Source: Hyaloperonospora brassicae (taxonomy: Eukaryota; Oomycota; Peronosporomycetes; Peronosporales; Peronosporaceae). Taken from it: DNA of 64,000 nucleotides. Where the stretch lies: positions 1-64,000 of the forward strand of contig CANTFL010000988.1 of NCBI GenBank assembly GCA_947650285.1, written 5' to 3'. The position numbers and the translations under genes were made by a program. Shown here piece after piece: positions 23,282 to 34,895 of the stretch (position 1 is its first letter; each line of letters begins with the position of its first letter). The notes under the pieces are model-generated. The model made no database searches. It was given only the letters and a program-made list of their open reading frames with translations, and was not told the DNA's origin.

Positions 23282-24415
23282 GCAGTTACGCCGACTCATC
23301 GATCGGAGTTACAAACCCGTTTGGTGCGCGTACTCAGCGTCTCGGCAGATATAAAAGTTCTCGCACCGACGATGGAGTTGCTCGCTCTTATGGCTTACCA
23401 GCAGCCGTGTAAAGATGACGCAGACATTGCGTTGTATCGGACTTTGTGTCAGGAAATCGAGTTGCGGTCAGACGAAGCCCAGCCCCTGATGATTCGGCAG
23501 GCTGCTGCCTCTGCGCTGCATCACAGTGGTCTTCTGCGTCTGCACAACAAGCAGGACGGCAGTACCGTGTATGCCGAGCTAGCGCTGGCAGGATGGATGA
23601 GTGCATTACGACTGCTCCAAGACGACAGCACGTGTGTGAGAGCTGTTGCGCGGCACGCTATTGAGAATGTCCTTGGTACCGTTGACCCGGCTCGCATACG
23701 ATTTTCGTCGTCGGACGCAACGGTGCTATCTCTCGCGGTGGAGTATATCGTATCCTCCTTCGCGCATACTGGACACGGTGCCACGTCTTTGTCGAAGATG
23801 TTGATCCAGCTTATCGATGCGCCTGTCGTGCTCACTGCATATGTCGGTGCTGCTGGTGCCAAGGCCCTAGACTGGGACAATTTGTACCGCCGCATATTTG
23901 AGTACGAAAGCAGCAACTACTTTGCTGAGCGAGACGGGCTCGCACAAAACATGGTGTACTACTTATTGGCCCGTTCGACTGGCGATGAAGAGTCGATTCG
24001 CCTCTTGTGCGAACAGGTCTTGACTCTACTGAACAAAGCACTTCAGATCTTGAACCAAGAGTCTCGATGCTCCGACGAGGAAGCCGGTCGGTGGCTAGGT
24101 GGAGTTACTTACTACCCGGACGTCTTTTCTCCTGCGTTTGGCCTTCTCGCGGCGGGTGTCGCCGTCGTGACTTCGACGTCACACTCGTTGACTGGCGATC
24201 TCCAGTCTCTAGCTGTACAAGCTCGTGAACTCGCCCAGGAAGCGTGTGGCATTCACAGCAAAGACGACGTCATGCATCCTCTAATGATGCGGGCGCTGAA
24301 GCTACTTGCCTGTACAGACCATCCGTCGTCGCGGCAAGATGGCACCGAGCCTGTGAGAGAGCTGCTATTTCTGACGCCGCACTGGATAGCTCTGACCGAT
24401 TCGGTCAACAAGTAG
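23279..24415 (+). pseudogene. duplicated 3' fragment of the THADA/Trm732 gene
   Basis: The fragment encodes the last ~378 residues of the protein at 45920-52234, on the opposite strand, with only seven amino-acid differences (for example Q to K, C to F, D to E, A to S) and no stop or frameshift. The natural stop at 24413-24415 is shared. There is no start codon or promoter equivalent at its 5' end, where homology begins abruptly after the A29 tract. It is a truncated gene copy. An internal ATG at 23371 could in principle give a C-terminal protein, but nothing in the sequence supports expression. Confidence 0.92.
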
Positions 24416-24510
24416 AGACCGTTGCATGAGAACATAGATACTCAAGGCCGCGCAATAGAAGAAGACGTTTACTGTTCCAGCATCGCGCAGTCGTCTTGAC
24501 AAGATAACGT
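24416..24510 (+). repeat. continuation of the duplication into the THADA 3' flank
   Basis: After the stop the sequence still aligns with the reverse complement of about 45830-45919: AGACCGTTGCA, then AAGGCCGCGCAATAGAAGAAG are shared, with clear mismatches between. Identity is visibly lower than in the coding part, and the match fades after about 24510. Confidence 0.7.
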
Positions 24511-25919
24511 GGTCTAGATGAAAAGTGGGTGAATGCATAAAATAGTTTCCCTCCTGTTGATTCTGCGTATGCCACCGCAGTGGCTGCAACGATTTCTGCA
24601 CTTGTAGCAGACACTTACGATAAGTAGGACAGCGCGAGCGACTGAAAGTACTCGGATCGATTGTGACAACGGCAAAACGGTAACTATCGCATTTGCTTCC
24701 ACAGAACGAGAGTAGCAGCCAGCAGATTCCGCCCATTTTCCTCGACATTGGAAAACGTGGTTCAGCCATCGCTTGATCTTAGAAATGGTGTCCGTCATAA
24801 ACATTTATTACAAATGGGACGAGCACATACCCAATAACTACTTGATAGGCATGTACGCCAATAGTGCCGATACCCACACACTGAGATTGTGAAGAGTGCT
24901 TATTGATGAAGGTCGACATGTAGCAACATGTGAATATTTGAGATCATTGATTCACGCGTTGAGCTGAGGAGACCACGGGGCGTCGATGAGGTGAAGGCAA
25001 TTTACAAAAGAATGTTACGATACGACTATTGACCAAACATTTGTGTGGAGACTAAATTCTACAACTTATGGTCGAGAGCATTGTGAACATGTGTCTCTTT
25101 TTCAATCTTGAGACTGTCTAATTATTCATTCTGTCTGATCATCGACATTTTGCATACTTCTGGACGGCGTAATGGAGCACTCACTTGAATCTTGTAATAG
25201 TTGCAAGCACTTGTGTATCGGCAATAATGTAAAGTCAAGAAGCCCGCGAAATTTGATCCATCTCACGACCGGCTCGTCAATACTTGTACAATATATAGGG
25301 GACACATCTTGTGGCAAAGACAAAAAGTCACTGCATTTCTGTCGCAAGTAGCAGCGCTCATCCCGAACAAGAACTGTGTAGCTCATATAATGCGTGTGGC
25401 CCTAGTGACTGTGCATTTTAGATCTTGCTACAGCACAATCTCGATTCATCCCACAAAATTCGTGTTAGGATAGGTGAACAGCGCGCGAACCCACACCACT
25501 GTCCTATAACAAACGTGACCTAACATACTCAGCAAGTACAGGGTTGATCGAACATTATGTCACGTACAGCAGTATTCGCATAAATAGATTCACCGACATT
25601 GCCACGAATATCTTTTCGGGTTGGCGACAAAGCTCGAGGAAGAATTCATGCGCGCGGTATAGATATAATATGTAGCCCTTCTGCATAGTGCGAATCATAC
25701 TGACATTCAACAACTGAAGACGATTGCAATACAAATGGAAAAGTATACAGCTGGACTCGGAGGTGAATCAGCACGCTACCTGCACACCTAAGCAAAACTT
25801 GAAATGAACCATAACAATTCCGAGCGGCACATTACGCGCAACGCAATGAAAGAAATACATCGACATAGTTTGCAAGGATCATGTTTTTCTTGACCATTTC
25901 ATCATTTGCTTCACTAGCC
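24511..25919. other. intergenic spacer of the left duplication arm
   Basis: About 1.4 kb between the THADA fragment and the first ubiquitin-like/RING gene; the corresponding right-arm spacer (44538-45919) is of similar length. Only patchy similarity between the spacers is visible by eye. The minus frame 25126-25386 has acceptable composition but no recognised domain. Confidence 0.4.
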
Positions 25920-27113
25920 CTAGCCCGTTCTGCGGCAGATTGGACAGCAGGGCTGGGTGCTGTTGCGCTCACACCACCTGTTCCACTCTTCTGAGCATTC
26001 GCTATGGAAAACGTGGCCGCAACGTGAAGTTACAAGCCATCTTTCGTCTGATGGGCCGAAGCCGTACCAACACATAGTGCACGTGCCACTGGGACTGGTG
26101 TCAGTTTGGTCCGATGAACACAACAGCTTCGCTTTTGTTGCCTCACCTCTTGGCTTAACTGCCATCAGTAGACTCTCCCACTCGACAGACCCTCCTTTCT
26201 CGTCGCATTCAAAGCGATGGTATACATCTCCTGTCGCGTCTTTCCACTTCGAGCACATCGACACACCGTCAATTGCCTTCGTCCCCTCGTAACGCCAGCA
26301 GCAGTCGTATAACCCGCAAGTGACAGGATCCACTTTCGAGCGGCAGATTGGGCATTGCACATTGTCGTCTTGGATAAGATTGAAGAGCGCAAACTCCTTG
26401 CGGTCGATGATCATATGTCCGAAGGCACGACAGTCGCGATTCTTACAACGACCTTCGATGTTGAGACCTTTACTGCAGAAGCGCCACTCGGGGGCCTCTG
26501 CAGAAAACTCAACCACAGTCAAGATCGAGCCATTAGAGACATCCGCAAAGGTGCGAGGTGTTGGCAAGAGAGCACCACCCCAAAAGAACTGTACCAAGTG
26601 CAATACGCTTTTGTTTTGGAGATTGTAATACGACAGCGAATGGTGGTTTTCAAGTGGCTTGCCGGCGAACATAAGACGCTGATGTTCGGAACGTATGTTT
26701 TCTTTGTCCTCAATTTTCGCTTTGAAGCAATTCACGGTGTCCTCCGGTGAACACACTATCGAAATGGTCTTTCCACTCATGGTCTTGACAAACACTGTAA
26801 TGGCACAACATCGCGCTCGCATTTGTGTCGTTGCAACAAAGCGCGGACTACTTCCATCAAGTTGAGGAACAGCACGTCTCAATGGATAGCCACTGTTTAG
26901 GCGCACACCATACAACATGATGCTGCACACCTCCCGCAATTTGCTAACTGTAGACGTAGTTTCCAGTCGCTTGTTCAAGGCAACAATCACATCTTGCACA
27001 AGTATCTCCTCACCGTCCTTCTCGGAAAAGTCGGAGCTTTGGATATCAATCACTCCAATATGTCGTAGATCGTTCCTGTCCCTCCATAGGACAGGAAAGG
27101 CGAACGGTAACAT
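25920..27113 (-). CDS. ubiquitin-like domain plus RING-H2 protein, copy A
   Basis: A 397-residue intact protein. Order: an N-terminal domain (1-85, W-R-D near the start, M-L-Y-G-V-R-L near its end); a ubiquitin-like domain (about 108-183: F-V-K-T-M-S-G-K-T-I-S, K-A-K-I-E-D-K, Q-R-L-M-F-A-G-K, L-S-Y-Y-N-L) ending F-F-W-G-G; a Cys-rich module (about 220-290: G-L-N-I-E-G-R-C-K-N-R-D-C, C-P-I-C, T-C-G-L-Y-D-C-C); and a C-terminal RING-H2 (C-T-M-C, C-G-H-V-F-H, C-P-I-C-R). RING proteins with this zinc pattern are usually E3 ubiquitin ligases. Ubiquitin-like fold plus RING in one chain suggests a self-contained ligase or scaffold; target and place of action are unknown. The ATG at 27111-27113 aligns with that of copy C. 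Confidence 0.85.
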   Translation of the reverse strand: MLPFAFPVLWRDRNDLRHIGVIDIQSSDFSEKDGEEILVQDVIVALNKRLETTSTVSKLREVCSIMLYGVRLNSGYPLRRAVPQLDGSSPRFVATTQMRARCCAITVFVKTMSGKTISIVCSPEDTVNCFKAKIEDKENIRSEHQRLMFAGKPLENHHSLSYYNLQNKSVLHLVQFFWGGALLPTPRTFADVSNGSILTVVEFSAEAPEWRFCSKGLNIEGRCKNRDCRAFGHMIIDRKEFALFNLIQDDNVQCPICRSKVDPVTCGLYDCCWRYEGTKAIDGVSMCSKWKDATGDVYHRFECDEKGGSVEWESLLMAVKPRGEATKAKLLCSSDQTDTSPSGTCTMCWYGFGPSDERWLVTSRCGHVFHSECSEEWNRWCERNSTQPCCPICRRTG

Positions 27114-27350
27114 GGGATAGATCGTCTTTGTGGCTCTTGTCCGGACGACTGTAAATTGAAAAGTGAGCGGAACTATACGTACGTGGAGTACGCTGCAACC
27201 GTTAGGTCAGGTCTAACTGTCGAGAAAATCTAACTGTCGAGCAGTGAAAGCTCCTGGAAACGCGCTGGTTTCTACCGCTCTACTATGACAAGGCTTTCAG
27301 CAGTTGACTAAGCACCAGAGGTTTCGATTTTGCCACGACTGCTATGTTCA
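27114..27350 (-). promoter_or_regulatory. conserved upstream flank of ubiquitin-like/RING copy A
   Basis: Read on the minus strand towards the gene, this flank aligns with those of copy B (31987-32200) and copy C (43100-43337, opposite strand). Shared blocks include GAAAGCTCCTGGAAA (27247-27261), CTCTTGTC near 27140 and CAGTTGAC near 27302. The duplications therefore carried their promoters. Confidence 0.6.
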
Positions 27351-29110
27351 AAGACATACAAAAGTTGTCGTGATGTTAATCGACTATGCGACCACAGATT
27401 CAAACGAGACTGTCATGTTCTCGCAACACTGCAGTGGCTAGGCTTCAAAAAAGCGCTTACTTACAATGACGTACAGATCGATCATCGATTGCGCAATCGT
27501 TTATCATTGTCATAACTACTCTTAGTGACGCTAAAACTTAAGCCGGCATTTTCGTAGATGGAGGAAAAGCAACGTATGCATGAAGTAGCTACATCAGCGA
27601 ATGAAGATAACACTTGCATTAGAAATGTAGGGGAGAGACCATGTTAGTATTTCTGCTTGTTCGCGCTAATTAGTAGTGATGAAGGCATAAGTAGTTTGAC
27701 CACGGGCTTTTTGTGTGAATGTCTTCCGTTGCGTAAAGGTTTGTATTTGTGCGTACAAACATATTGTGAGCTACTTCTTGTTCTGCAGAGAGATAGCGGG
27801 ACGACTGTAAATGCAGCAGACGCAAGCGCTCCGAGAATTGCCAACGTTCTACATCATAGTTGCCGAGGTACATGCCGAAGATACACTCGCAAGGTCATAT
27901 ATAACGTAGTGTTGCCGTCCCACTTAAACTAATAAAATTGACGCGATCAGGAACGCCCAAGCGCATATCAAGTGTGCATTTGTACCAGAGGCAGGCATTT
28001 GAACAACTCGAGGCTATTATTTGACGCTTTTCTAGTACTTTTAAAAAACACGACATCTCCACGATGACGTCACACGTCTGTGTTGTGGTATGTTGAGAGG
28101 AGATATCTTGTACTGTTTATCTTCGGGAAGACAACGACTTCTTAGTATCTATTTCATTCTTCTTCCGGATGTGCCTACTGCATGCGCACTGGGAACTTAA
28201 CCAGGCGAAGAAATTTGCGCGCTTCGCGAAATTGTATTGGAAAATCTTCTTCGATAGTCGTCGAAAGAAGCTGTCCGACACCCACAGTAGACAAATGTAG
28301 GAAGTAAAGAGGTTTCTTAGTCACTCATCTTCAGCTGAAATATAGCTACATTATCCACAAGGCGGGACCACGAATAAGATAGAGTCCTTTCGCTCAGCGA
28401 TCTGCGAGGGTGGTAAGACACAACTTATTAAGTGCCGTTCTACTAAAAGCTAATCCGACCATATTTATTTCTCATCTACACTGTTGCGACTCCGCAACAA
28501 CATCGCAACGCTTCCTTACTCCTCGTTGGCGCCCGAAAAGGATTTGGATATTTTTTATAAAGTGGGCGAGGGTACAACATACACCAGCGTCCAATCAGTC
28601 ATCTACATCGATTGCAATTTTGTAGTCGAAGTATCTGAAGAGCTATAAGACTTATTAAAAACATACGGCTCGTAGATTCTACAACTTGAATTTTGTAGTC
28701 TATATGGGCCCCGATGCATGTTATCATGATGCCTTGTGATATGGAACGGGTTCAATGACAGAGTTCTGCGCTTATAGCGCTGGCCATGAGAGGAGAGACG
28801 ACAATATGTTGTTGATGAATACATTGTACTATTAGATAAGCATATGAAATTGAGAACAAAGGACCTGTATATCTTCCCTTTTCAGTTTGCTCGCCCGTGC
28901 TCGCCCGTGCTCAAGCGACTCAGCTTGAATGTGACGCTAACATGTTCATGTTTCGGATACTGTCCTCCTGCTTCGTATACAGAGATCCTCTATCATAGCA
29001 CTTCGAGTTTTCATTCGTACTGGGTAGGTCTTGACGAGTGCAATCGAGAGACTCCACATGACATATTTATTCTTCGTCTGCCTGGTCAATTGGCTTGTAC
29101 ATCATACGCC

Positions 29111-29482
29111 CTATAAGATATCGTGTGCATTGAGCGTAAGCGTGGGTTTGCGCTTACGCTCGTTCCATTGTGAAAGATCAGCTCGAGGCCTGATCTCGGC
29201 ACGTGGCGATTCAAGGTTTGTCGGAGCCGCGTCGCCAAGTCCAATAAGGCTCACAATCCGAGAATCGTAAAAACTGAGTCTAAAGGCCACAGCTTCTGCA
29301 CTTCCAGACAGGTTGGACACGATGATGTTCACCTCCACTGCATACTCATCGATGCGACTAGCTTCGATGCCGTCATCGAGATCGTCGAGCTGTCTCGGTA
29401 AGAAGTCTCTTTCGACTGCCTTGAGCATAGCGTTTTGTATCGTCACGCTAGAAGGCCTACGCACATGCACCAACAGGAGCAT
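29111..29482 (-). CDS. hypothetical protein
   Basis: The minus frame from ATG 29482 encodes 123 residues: M-L-L-L-V-H-V-R-R-P, an acidic D-D-L-D-D-G-I-E segment, then alternating hydrophobic stretches (V-E-V-N-I-I-V-S-N-L; F-R-L-S-F-Y) and a basic tail. The composition is better than that of neighbouring chance frames. No domain is recognised and no neighbour suggests a role. It may be a gene remnant. Confidence 0.3.
   Translation of the reverse strand: MLLLVHVRRPSSVTIQNAMLKAVERDFLPRQLDDLDDGIEASRIDEYAVEVNIIVSNLSGSAEAVAFRLSFYDSRIVSLIGLGDAAPTNLESPRAEIRPRADLSQWNERKRKPTLTLNAHDIL
29132..29161. repeat. 11-bp perfect hairpin
   Basis: GAGCGTAAGCG (29132-29142) and its reverse complement CGCTTACGCTC (29151-29161) are separated by 8 bases. 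It lies inside the last codons of the hypothetical frame above, so it could be a transcription or RNA-processing structure or simply an inverted repeat. Confidence 0.6.
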
Positions 29483-30786
29483 TTTTTGTCGTTTACAATA
29501 TCGTATAAATGGTGAGCTTCTCGTTTTCACAGTCTAAAATTTTGAGAAGTTCAAATTGCTAAACTGCCTTCTGGCGGATATCGATAACATTTGGATCAGC
29601 CGAGTCGCGATCTTGTGTGAGATGAACGAGGCGATCGTGGTATGCTGCGTCTTGCGATACGAGGCGAGAGACATGTCACGCCTGGGGAACGACAGTCGAG
29701 CTTACTTGCTTCCAATGACCTATTCTAGAGGTCACTAAAATCTGGTGAAGTTTGCACGCATGGCGTGGAAGCTGTCCGGACCTACCGAGCTCACAGCGGA
29801 CAACTTTGAGGTGCTCAGAAGGACCACAACATTTTGCTGATTTTGACGAAGCACGTTTCGCTCATAGTGCAATGACATGAGATGTCTACACTAGTAAGAG
29901 TGTAGATACGTGCTTCGAAATCTCACACACTGTGTGTGCGAGGAAGTGCAGATAATGAAGCCCAACACTTATTTGTATAACGAAAGAGGAGAGAACGTAT
30001 CAACACCAAATCATGATAGCGATCCATTATAATCTCTTTTGATAGTTTCTTACATGTCTGATGCCTGCTGACCTGCTCATTGCTCGTTGCGCGCGTATGT
30101 CAGCAGTGCTTGACAGCTTTTTCGGCGGTTACATAGCCTCTACCAGCCAATGCGCAGTGCGTTGTCGAATGCAGCCAAACGGAACACCCTTCGACGATGA
30201 CATCCTCACTAATACGATCCGTTCGCGAAAATTGCTGCAATTACTTTGCGGAAACTTTATTCGCTTTACATTGGAAATGAGTTCAATGCCATGTCACCAA
30301 GTCAGCTCAGTACACTTGTTCGTCCCATGTGAAGCTCTTTAAAACTTGACAAATGCGTTAGGCCGATCAAAAATGTTGCCGTGCGTTTTGGTGCTGCGCG
30401 TGCTCAGCTGATACCCACGACAGGCCTGCTGCCGGGCTGATCTGTATTCTCTGAGCATACATACTTTACAGTGCAGGGCTTGCGCTTTCCGACGACTATG
30501 CGTAGGTTCTCAAGTTTGCAGCTAGATCCTGCAAAGTTGAACCCGCATAATTTCAAATTGTTGTCAACAACGTAACGCAAAAGACTTCGCCAACGATTAA
30601 ACTTCACGAGCACTGTGGTGCTAGCTACATGTCTGTCTGGCAATCAGCGAGCTACTGACTCAATTGCTCGAGCTGGAAATGACAAAAAGACTGAGCCGCG
30701 ATCGTAATACTCCATACAGTGCAACTAGGGGAATCGAGAACGACGCGACATGAGTCTCACGTATCTGTTACCACATCATCCTTCAC

Positions 30787-31986
30787 TCATTGGATTTTCC
30801 TGCGGCAGATTGGACAACTCGGTCGGGTATTGTTGCGCTCACACCACTTGGCCCACTTCCGTATGCACACGCTATGGAAGTTATGGCTGCATTGCTGAGT
30901 CACACGCGAGTTGAAAAAACTTGGTGAGCCAAAGGAAGACCAGCAAATGGTGCACTTGTCGTCAGCACTGATAGCAAGCGGTTTGGTCGATTGCAGCAGC
31001 TTCGCACTGACCGCTTCGTCTCTCGGTTTGACTGCCATCAGTAGACTCTCCCACTCGACAGACCCTCCATTCTCGTCGCGGTCAAAGCGATGGTACACGT
31101 GCCCTTTCGCGTCCTTCCACTGGGAGCACATGGACAATCGATCACTTGCCTTCGTCCCCTCGTACCGCCAGCAGCAGTCGTACAACCCGCAAGTGACAGG
31201 ATCCACTTTCGAGCGGCACATCGGGCATCGGACATTGTCGTCTTGGATAAGATTGAAGAGCGCAAACTTCTTGCGGTCGATGATCATGTGTCGGAAGGCA
31301 CGACAGTCGCGATTCTTACAGCGACCTTCGATGTTGAGACCTTTACTGCAGACTCGCCACTCGGGGGCGTCTGGAGAAAACTCATGCGCAGTTAGAAGCG
31401 AACCATCCGATACATCCGCAAAGGTGTGAGGTGTAGACAAGCGACCAGCAAATCCACCACAGAGGGTCAATACCAACTGCAGCGTGCTGTTGTTGCTGAC
31501 ATTGTAATACGACAGCGAATGGTGGTCTTTGACCTGCTTGCCGGCATAGACAAGACGCTGCGATTCACGGGGCATGCCTATTTTGTCTTCGATCTTCATC
31601 TTGGCATACATTCACAGTGTCCGTTGGTGAGCACTCAATCGGAATGGTCGTTCCCGCTCAAGAGTCACGACAAACACTGTAATGGTATACCATCGCGCGC
31701 GTGTTTGTGTCGTCGCGACAATGCGTGGGCTACTTCCAGCTAGTCGAGGAACAACACGGACTCAATGGAAAGTCATTACTTAGCCGCACACCATGCAGCG
31801 AGATGCGGGTCACCTTCCGCAATGTGTATTCATCGGAGCTTTCCAGTTTTTGTTCAGGATCTTGACCACATCTCGCACAAGTGTATCCTTGTTGCCTGTC
31901 AAGTCGGATGTTTGGACACTGACCACTCCGTCGAGCCCTCCGGCTTTTTCGTCCCTCCATGGGACAGCAAAATCATAAGCTATCAT
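30787..31986 (-). pseudogene. ubiquitin-like/RING protein, copy B, broken at the N-terminus
   Basis: From 31611 down to 30787 the frame is intact (274 residues) and very close to copy C: the last two thirds of the ubiquitin-like domain ending L-T-L-C-G-G, the Cys-rich module, and a RING-H2 with C-S-H-N-F-H and C-P-I-C-R. Upstream, the N-terminal domain is recognisable (A-V-P-W-R-D-E near 31970, V-R-D-V-V-K-I-L near 31880) but carries several stops and frame changes between about 31840 and 31620, including one inside the ubiquitin-like domain. The full protein cannot be made. A shorter product from the ATG at 31611 is conceivable but would begin mid-domain. Confidence 0.85.
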
Positions 31987-34895
31987 GCCTCAGAATTAAA
32001 TGACGGACTTGTCAGGACGACGGTGAATCGAACGATGAACCAGGCTTTCTGGAAAAGGCGGGCACTGCCACCGCTAGGCAGGTGCAAGTGTCGAAGACTT
32101 GCGGGCTCCTGGAAAGGCGCTGGTGTGATGAAGTATCCATAAAGAGCCTTACGACAGTTGAGATCAACGCTTAAGTTTCGATGTTTGCCACTGCGTCCAA
32201 AGACAATCGATCATGCTGTTATTGAACTACGCTACTGCAAGTCATCGACGAGATGAAATGGCCCATGCTAGTCGGCAGTCACCAACGGTTGTGTGTAGTT
32301 GACCTAGCTTGGTCACCTACTAAGCAAACGCTGCTTCTTTTTGTAGCAGCTTCCCAACGACAACGGTATGTGCACTTTTAGTCACTGTGGAGTGATGGAT
32401 CTAGACCGATTCGTAGGCAGATAGATACGAAATAGCGCACGTACAGTCTCAACCGTTGTAGCTCAGTTTTTTCCTTCGCCAATAGTGTTGTAAAACGCCG
32501 TGCAGGTTTTTCTGCTAGTATGTGTCTAGTTATAGCGACCACGACTTCAACAAGCCGCCACAACTTTGCCAATTGAATCACCGTCTTGTGTGTGGCCCAG
32601 TCCTCGCATATCTTCTCGATCTTGTCTTCGGTGCGTACAACACTTTTGGCTACGTGATGCCAAACCGAAGCTTTAGCTTAAGCAACCCTGCCATCTCCTT
32701 AGGTGATAGTTTTGGCCTCTTTGCACATTTCATACAAGGTCATTACGCTAGTGAGCTGCACAAATACACAGGCACATACATGCTTATGTGCTAGTGCTGA
32801 TACAAAAAGCTCGCTCACATGAATCACAAAACCACCGCCGCGACGTTGTAAGTAGCTAGCCGAATACACATCACGTAAAGGCGTAATGCCGATATATCTG
32901 AGCTGGCTTGTTGTACCATGGCTCCTAAACGATGGTCACACTTTTACCGCAAAGTTTGCCTTCTTTGACTTGGCGATTATTGCAGTGACCATGATGAGAA
33001 CCACTCGTTGCCTGCACCCGTGTCAGATTTGAATTACGGCGACCTGATAGTGGTGGCATCTCCTTCCAAGTAACAAGTGTGGATGTCTCTCAACATCTCG
33101 CGCTACCATGCTACGTGAGCTTCGTGTTTGTCATTTTGGATCTCATTTACTGTTCAAAGCGCTTACGGTGAAATGGTGGAAGCAAGTTTTTATCGTTACA
33201 CTACGCGCTCGTGCGAGTGTGGAAACAGAAAAACGCATCAGCAAAAACATGGCGACCGTCAGACCAAGGCGGGTACTACGTAGTCGAATGGATGACAACG
33301 ACAGTATCAAGCGGCGATTGCATGTCAGCAGAGAAAGCCCTGTCAACTTGAGCTGCCAAGAAAGCAAAACAAGTGCGCGTCCCGCACAAAAACGAAGATG
33401 CTTTGAGCCTCGAATTGGAGCGAGGATGCGGAAAGCGATCATAGTGACTTGTTGATTGGATAGACGCTACCTGAATGAAGAAGGGTGCGACTACAATGCC
33501 AAAAAGACTTGTCAGTATGATAAAAGTATGAAGAAGTGTACACTGACAATGGTGCGTCTTGTATCGATGCGAGTTATGATTGCGCGTGGAGTTGATGAAG
33601 AGTTTGCAGTCCAACTTCAACAGTAAGAAATCGTCGTCCACCTCCGCCACACGCGGCAGGCATGCAAAAGGTTCCACACGTGATGAAGGCGAACACGCAA
33701 ACTAAGAACAGATCTAGTAAATCGAAGCCCTCGAGCTACCAGGGGACCCGCCACTGTCTAAGTAAACGCTGTATCGTCCTTCGGAAGATGGCGTGGTTGA
33801 CGAATTGGCCGTGCATCATTAAATGAAAGTCTGATTACAAATGCAAAAACACGATGCAAGTTTAGCTCGCTACGTGGGCTACCGCCGTCAAATGCCAAGT
33901 CTGCCTCGAAGAGACGTCTTTGAGTGGGAAACCAAGCCGACGATCTCGAGACATATCATCGACTTCATCGACTACAACGGCAAGCGATCGGTGTTGTACT
34001 TGCACTGCAAAGTGACGACGCAAGTTTGACAGGATCGTGCAACATGCATGTCTAACTTGTAACACGCAGTTGCGCGTATAGGGAATGGCATGTCTACGTA
34101 TGTCTTTGCAGCTACGACAGAGCCATACTTTTGATCGGATCTGGTAATGTGCTGGGCAACAGAAGGGAAGACGTTCCCAGTAGCCGTCGACTGTATCGTC
34201 AACCCAATTGCATACTAAGTGAGTTCGTAGACGCTTAGCAAGAAGCCAGCTCTTCTTCGTTACCTGTGTTTGCCCTCTGTCGTATTTCCAAGCTTCGTGT
34301 ATCCCTACTTCATCTGTACAGGCATCAGCAGTATTCACAGAGCATGTGTGTGCGCCTCAACGCGCCGAAAACAAAACGACGAGCCGAAACGAAAGGACTG
34401 AGTGCCAAAAGGCTCACAACAGGTGTCAAACAGGCTTGACAGACCGTAACGACTGCGTCCAATTGCTTGCACAACAAGCCTGACTCTAACCAGCGACTAG
34501 CATCGAGAGCACGCTTATGACATTGACACCTGACACATCCAGCGATGCCAGATCATACTGCTGCCACTCATCAGCGAAGTCAGTCGACGAACAGCAGCAG
34601 TAGCAACTTCCAGCAACGTTGGAAAACGAGAGTCGATGACTCTTGTTTCCAAGATCTCGATACACTGCTAAAGCTGCAGCTCTTTCCAGCTGTAGTATCC
34701 TCACGTCCGTATCTTGCACACAAGTTGGCACTGGTCGACACGCCACGACCGTAGATACAAGTTGCCTGGTCTACTCCAGTCATTGGCGCAACATTATTGT
34801 CGACCACCGCGCCCTTGTTGCAGCTTTCTGCCCATTCGCAAACGAAACACATTTACCTCTCGATAGAAGAAGAAGAAGGACCGCAAGTGACTCGA
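31987..34895. other. interval between copy B and the OB-fold gene
   Basis: The first ~200 bp align with the upstream flanks of copies A and C. The remainder has no confident gene. A minus frame at 33862-34338 has a Cys/His-rich end and a plus frame overlaps it at 33841-34029; neither is convincing. The minus frame 33276-33677 contains one hydrophobic segment. A transposon remnant is possible but not shown. Confidence 0.35.

Larger units (their letters stand above)
27351..30786. other. 3.4-kb interval between ubiquitin-like/RING copies A and B
   Basis: Mostly short frames in AT-richer sequence. The only frame worth listing is at 29111-29482 (-), entered separately. A short direct repeat (GCTCGCCCGT twice) occurs near 28889-28910. 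No transposon ends are seen. Confidence 0.4.

Noticed and set aside
33862..34338. Minus frame with a Cys/His-rich end, possibly a transposase C-terminus
   Set aside because: No ATG, no catalytic core, and the overlapping plus frame 33841-34029 is equally plausible.
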